A DNA stretch of 8,115 nt from JBJHCA01 sp050485785 (GTDB lineage: Bacteria; Bacteroidota; Bacteroidia; Chitinophagales; Saprospiraceae), in assembly GCA_050485785.1 (NCBI GenBank), contig JBJHCA010000114.1:1-8115 (forward strand). Reading direction: 5' to 3'. Shown here piece by piece: positions 6,352 through 8,115 of this stretch. The translations under genes and the position numbers were made by a program. The notes below the pieces were generated by a model. That model saw only the letters and a program-made list of their open reading frames with translations, did no database searches and was not told the origin of the DNA. Positions within the stretch are counted from its first letter, which is position 1. Each line of letters opens with the position of its first letter.

Positions 6352-6429
6352 GGTGGACCATGAATCAGCATTCTCTTTCCCGGAACTACAACCATGCGTG
6401 GGCGGTGAATTACCACCCTTCAAAACCGA

Positions 6430-6460
6430 TTTGCCCGCAGGCGGTTAATGTTGTAATTTG
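6430..6460 (+). promoter_or_regulatory. Weak candidate promoter for the rhomboid gene
   Basis: TTTG (6430-6433) is followed 20 bases later by TAATTTG (6454-6460), one base short of TAnnTTTG. The rhomboid ATG is only five bases beyond it, so use of this promoter would give a leaderless or nearly leaderless mRNA. The imperfect -7 box makes the call tentative. The upstream part of this 114-base gap holds only a small imperfect hairpin (6400-6418). Confidence 0.25.
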
Positions 6461-6465
6461 CTGCC

Positions 6466-7182
6466 ATGAGTAAATCAAGCCGGTTTTACAACAGTCTTCA
6501 CTATCCGCTTACCCTTACCCTGCTGCTTTGGGCTATACTGGTGGTGGATTATGTGTTACCGTTCAATTTCTACATCCTGGGCATTTTACCGCGCTCCGTC
6601 AGCGGATTATGGGGAATATTTACAGCTCCGCTGGTTCACGGCGGACTGGGTCATTTACTCTCGAACACAGCACCCTTCTTTTTTCTGAGTGTACTTATTT
6701 TCTATTTCTATGAGCGCATAGCCGTGCCCTCCATCATGATGATCTGGATTCTGACCGGAGTAGCCGTGTGGCTGCTGGGCCGCCCGGTATATCACATTGG
6801 GGCCAGCGGAGTAGTGTACGGTTTAGTGGCTTTTGTGTTCTGGAGCGGGATATTCAGGCGAAGTATCCAGTCGATCATATTGGCTCTGATTGTGGTATTT
6901 TTATACAGCGGCATGTTTATAGGCATACTACCCGATCAGCCCGGCATTTCCTGGGAGAGTCACCTGTTTGGTGCATTGACGGGTATTTTGGTAGCTTATT
7001 ACTTCCGCAAGCAAATTGTGAGTTCAGACGATGAAATTCCACCCCATAATCCTGAGGATGATGAAGATCCGCCTCAGTATTTTTTACACGACAATACCTT
7101 TGGTGACAGATACCGCCGAAGTCTTTGGGAAGGTTATGACAGTGATGATGACAAACCCGAAGAACGCAAAAGAATTTGGTAG
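6466..7182 (+). CDS. Rhomboid-family intramembrane serine protease
   Basis: A 238-residue polytopic inner-membrane protease that cleaves transmembrane segments of other proteins. Hydrophobic segments lie at about 12-30, 66-82, 90-105, 112-128, 134-154 and 166-180, giving the six-helix bacterial rhomboid core. The catalytic dyad is Ser114 in HIGASGVVYG (110-119) and His166 in SWESHLFGALTG (162-173). The HGGLGHLLSN stretch (58-67) supplies the oxyanion-hole His/Asn residues of the family. After the last helix comes a cytoplasmic tail of about 55 residues, very rich in Asp, Glu and Pro (SSDDEIPPHNPEDDEDPP at 186-203; DSDDDKPEE at 225-233). No N-terminal accessory domain is present. The ATG at 6466 places the first helix immediately downstream of a short basic start. 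The next gene begins 34 bases later on the same strand and is probably co-transcribed. Its substrate is unknown. Confidence 0.93.
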   Translation: MSKSSRFYNSLHYPLTLTLLLWAILVVDYVLPFNFYILGILPRSVSGLWGIFTAPLVHGGLGHLLSNTAPFFFLSVLIFYFYERIAVPSIMMIWILTGVAVWLLGRPVYHIGASGVVYGLVAFVFWSGIFRRSIQSIILALIVVFLYSGMFIGILPDQPGISWESHLFGALTGILVAYYFRKQIVSSDDEIPPHNPEDDEDPPQYFLHDNTFGDRYRRSLWEGYDSDDDKPEERKRIW

Positions 7183-7216
7183 CTTTGCTGCGTCAAAATC
7201 ACTTAACCGCACCGGT

Positions 7217-7717
7217 ATGCAATTTCGCTCAATTGGCATTAGTCTGATATTTTTAGGGAGTATCTTTTTGTGGGCAGGTTCGTGTTCAGCCCCGGATCCT
7301 GCCGATAGCTGGGAACCGCTTGACCTTCTGCCTTATGGCGTACCTGTTTCCATTCGCGCACCTGAAGGTAGCAAAGTCAACACAATGGATCTGGGAATAA
7401 GCCAGGATATTACCATCCGGAATGAGGAATACAATTACCATGTTCAACTGTTTGCGTCCAATGCCACCACCACCCGCAAATCGCTAGTGGTAGAGCGCGA
7501 AAAAGAACAAGTGATTTCAGATGTGCGTTTTGTTCGATTCATCAAACAGGATGAAGACGGATTTATCTACGAGTTGGAATACAGCGGCGATCAAATGAAT
7601 TACAACTTCCGGTATGTGCTCATTAGGGGCGACAGAGAATACCTGTTCCAGACCGGCCTGATAGGCCTTTTCAGCCAGGAGGATGTGGAGCAGATGTATG
7701 CTGCGGTGCAACAATAA
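7217..7717 (+). CDS. Small predicted lipoprotein of unknown function
   Basis: A 166-residue protein with an N-terminal signal segment (MQFR, then IGISLIFLGSIFLWAGS) ending at Cys23, the probable lipidated residue. The box WAGSC departs from the classical L-A-G-C but is acceptable in this phylum. The mature part has a probable beta-rich pattern (VPVSIRAPEGSKVN; DITIRNEEYNYHVQLFA; DVRFVRFIKQDEDGFIYELE; FRYVLIRGDREYLFQT) and a short helical end. I recognise no named family. The open frame extends upstream to 7031 but that part overlaps the rhomboid gene out of frame and has no protein character, so I take the ATG at 7217, directly before the signal peptide. It follows the rhomboid gene by 34 bases. 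Its last 47 bases overlap the 3' end of the opposing cyclo-ligase gene. Likely destination is the outer face of the inner membrane or the outer membrane. Confidence 0.8.
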   Translation: MQFRSIGISLIFLGSIFLWAGSCSAPDPADSWEPLDLLPYGVPVSIRAPEGSKVNTMDLGISQDITIRNEEYNYHVQLFASNATTTRKSLVVEREKEQVISDVRFVRFIKQDEDGFIYELEYSGDQMNYNFRYVLIRGDREYLFQTGLIGLFSQEDVEQMYAAVQQ

Positions 7718-8115
7718 TCATGTCCAGCGCAATATCGTGATCTTCAACCGGCAGTGATTCCACGATTTGAAATGCATAGGCCGGTGCTAATTTCAGGGCA
7801 TCCGGAAGGTCTTTTAAAAAGAGGTCGTAGTATCCTTTTCCGTAACCCAGGCGATAGTTTTTAGCATCAAAGGCCAGGCCGGGTACCACAATCAAATCAT
7901 AACTTCCTTCGTATGCTTCATTTCCGGCGGGATGCCGGGTTCCCATCACTCCCCTCTCCACTCTGGCTGTATCATGCAAAATGAGGTGTTGTAACTTCCT
8001 GCTACCGGAAACTTTGGGACATACTACAATGACGCCTTCCCGCAGCCAATGTTCAATTAAGGGCCACAAATAAGGTTCGCCGGACATGGGTAAAAAACAA
8101 TGGATAACTCTGGCC
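7671..8115 (-). CDS. 5-formyltetrahydrofolate cyclo-ligase, partial (N-terminus beyond window)
   Basis: Converts 5-formyltetrahydrofolate to 5,10-methenyltetrahydrofolate with ATP in cytoplasmic one-carbon metabolism. The visible 147 residues contain the family signature VPGLAFD followed by YRLGYGKGYYDLFL, which includes the phosphate-binding loop GYGKGYYD. A plausible upstream strand (RVIHCFLPMSGEPY) runs off the window edge without a stop. The Met at 8087 is internal: the frame continues upstream through conserved-looking sequence, so it is not the start. About 40-50 N-terminal residues should lie outside the window, judged against the usual 180-190. The C-terminus (QHTSAPHPPG) runs through the 3' end of the opposing lipoprotein gene and is probably a non-conserved tail. 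The gene is usually called fthC or ygfA. Confidence 0.9.
   Translation of the reverse strand, partial: ARVIHCFLPMSGEPYLWPLIEHWLREGVIVVCPKVSGSRKLQHLILHDTARVERGVMGTRHPAGNEAYEGSYDLIVVPGLAFDAKNYRLGYGKGYYDLFLKDLPDALKLAPAYAFQIVESLPVEDHDIALDMIIVAPQHTSAPHPPG

Noticed and set aside
6234..6416. Minus-strand frame containing LEGIEPSSRQ across the tmRNA 3' end
   Set aside because: This is the well-known spurious translation antisense to the T arm and acceptor end of tRNA-like genes.
6400..6418. Hairpin GGGcGGT/ACCaCCC before the rhomboid gene
   Set aside because: Only six pairs with an internal mismatch and no T-run; too weak to call a terminator or operator.
6360..6473. 37-codon plus-strand frame overlapping the rhomboid ATG
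   Set aside because: It follows the ssrA terminator without a promoter or ribosome-binding signal, and its composition (many His, Asn, Cys) does not look like a real protein. The overlap ATGAGTAA is weak evidence for coupling.
7031..7216. Upstream extension of the lipoprotein frame
   Set aside because: It lies wholly inside the rhomboid gene tail in another frame and then the short gap; the signal peptide begins at 7217.
1..8115. Mobile element, CRISPR array, toxin-antitoxin, defence or phage system
   Set aside because: I looked on both strands and found no transposase, integrase, direct-repeat array, or paired small toxin/antitoxin genes. The content is housekeeping, and the only foreign-looking DNA is the first ~220 bases.

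Overview
The window reads as a chromosomal segment of a Bacteroidota bacterium (order not resolvable from the sequence alone). Three signs support this. Two of the intergenic regions carry TAnnTTTG-type -7 promoter elements, and Shine-Dalgarno sequences are generally absent. The tmRNA encodes a G-initiated tag ending in YAMAA. The genes themselves (stand-alone MCE/MlaD-like protein, rhomboid with an acidic tail, RluB with a long basic N-terminal extension, AASS-like lysine-ketoglutarate reductase homologue) suit that phylum. The first ~220 bases do not belong: they are about 72% G+C (86 of the first 120 bases, against 63 of 120 for bases 241-360), have a strongly coding plus-strand frame, and break into the type 2 isopentenyl-diphosphate isomerase gene. 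This is most likely a chimeric join.

Layout. 1-222: foreign GC-rich coding fragment. 211-2523, minus strand: a probable operon transcribed scpB - rluB - fni (chromosome segregation factor, 23S rRNA pseudouridine synthase, isopentenyl-diphosphate isomerase), with fni losing its C-terminus at the join. 2524-2692: a divergent promoter region. 2693-3736, plus: a single MCE-domain lipid-transport protein. 3838-5838, minus: a two-gene unit, a homologue of the lysine-ketoglutarate reductase half of animal aminoadipate semialdehyde synthase followed by a LutA-type CCG Fe-S protein. 5937-6310, plus: tmRNA (ssrA) with an encoded CCA end and a strong intrinsic terminator directly behind it. 6466-7717, plus: a rhomboid protease followed by a small predicted lipoprotein. 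7671-8115, minus: the C-terminal part of 5-formyltetrahydrofolate cyclo-ligase, converging on and overlapping the lipoprotein gene and running off the window edge.

Most of this is ordinary housekeeping content and I see no defence system, mobile element, CRISPR array or obviously new multi-gene system. The points most worth a second look are the chimeric join, the pairing of a stand-alone LKR-like enzyme with a LutA-like Fe-S protein, the exact tmRNA tag, a short protein-like reading frame that touches the lutA-like stop codon, and the 47-base convergent coding overlap at 7671-7717.
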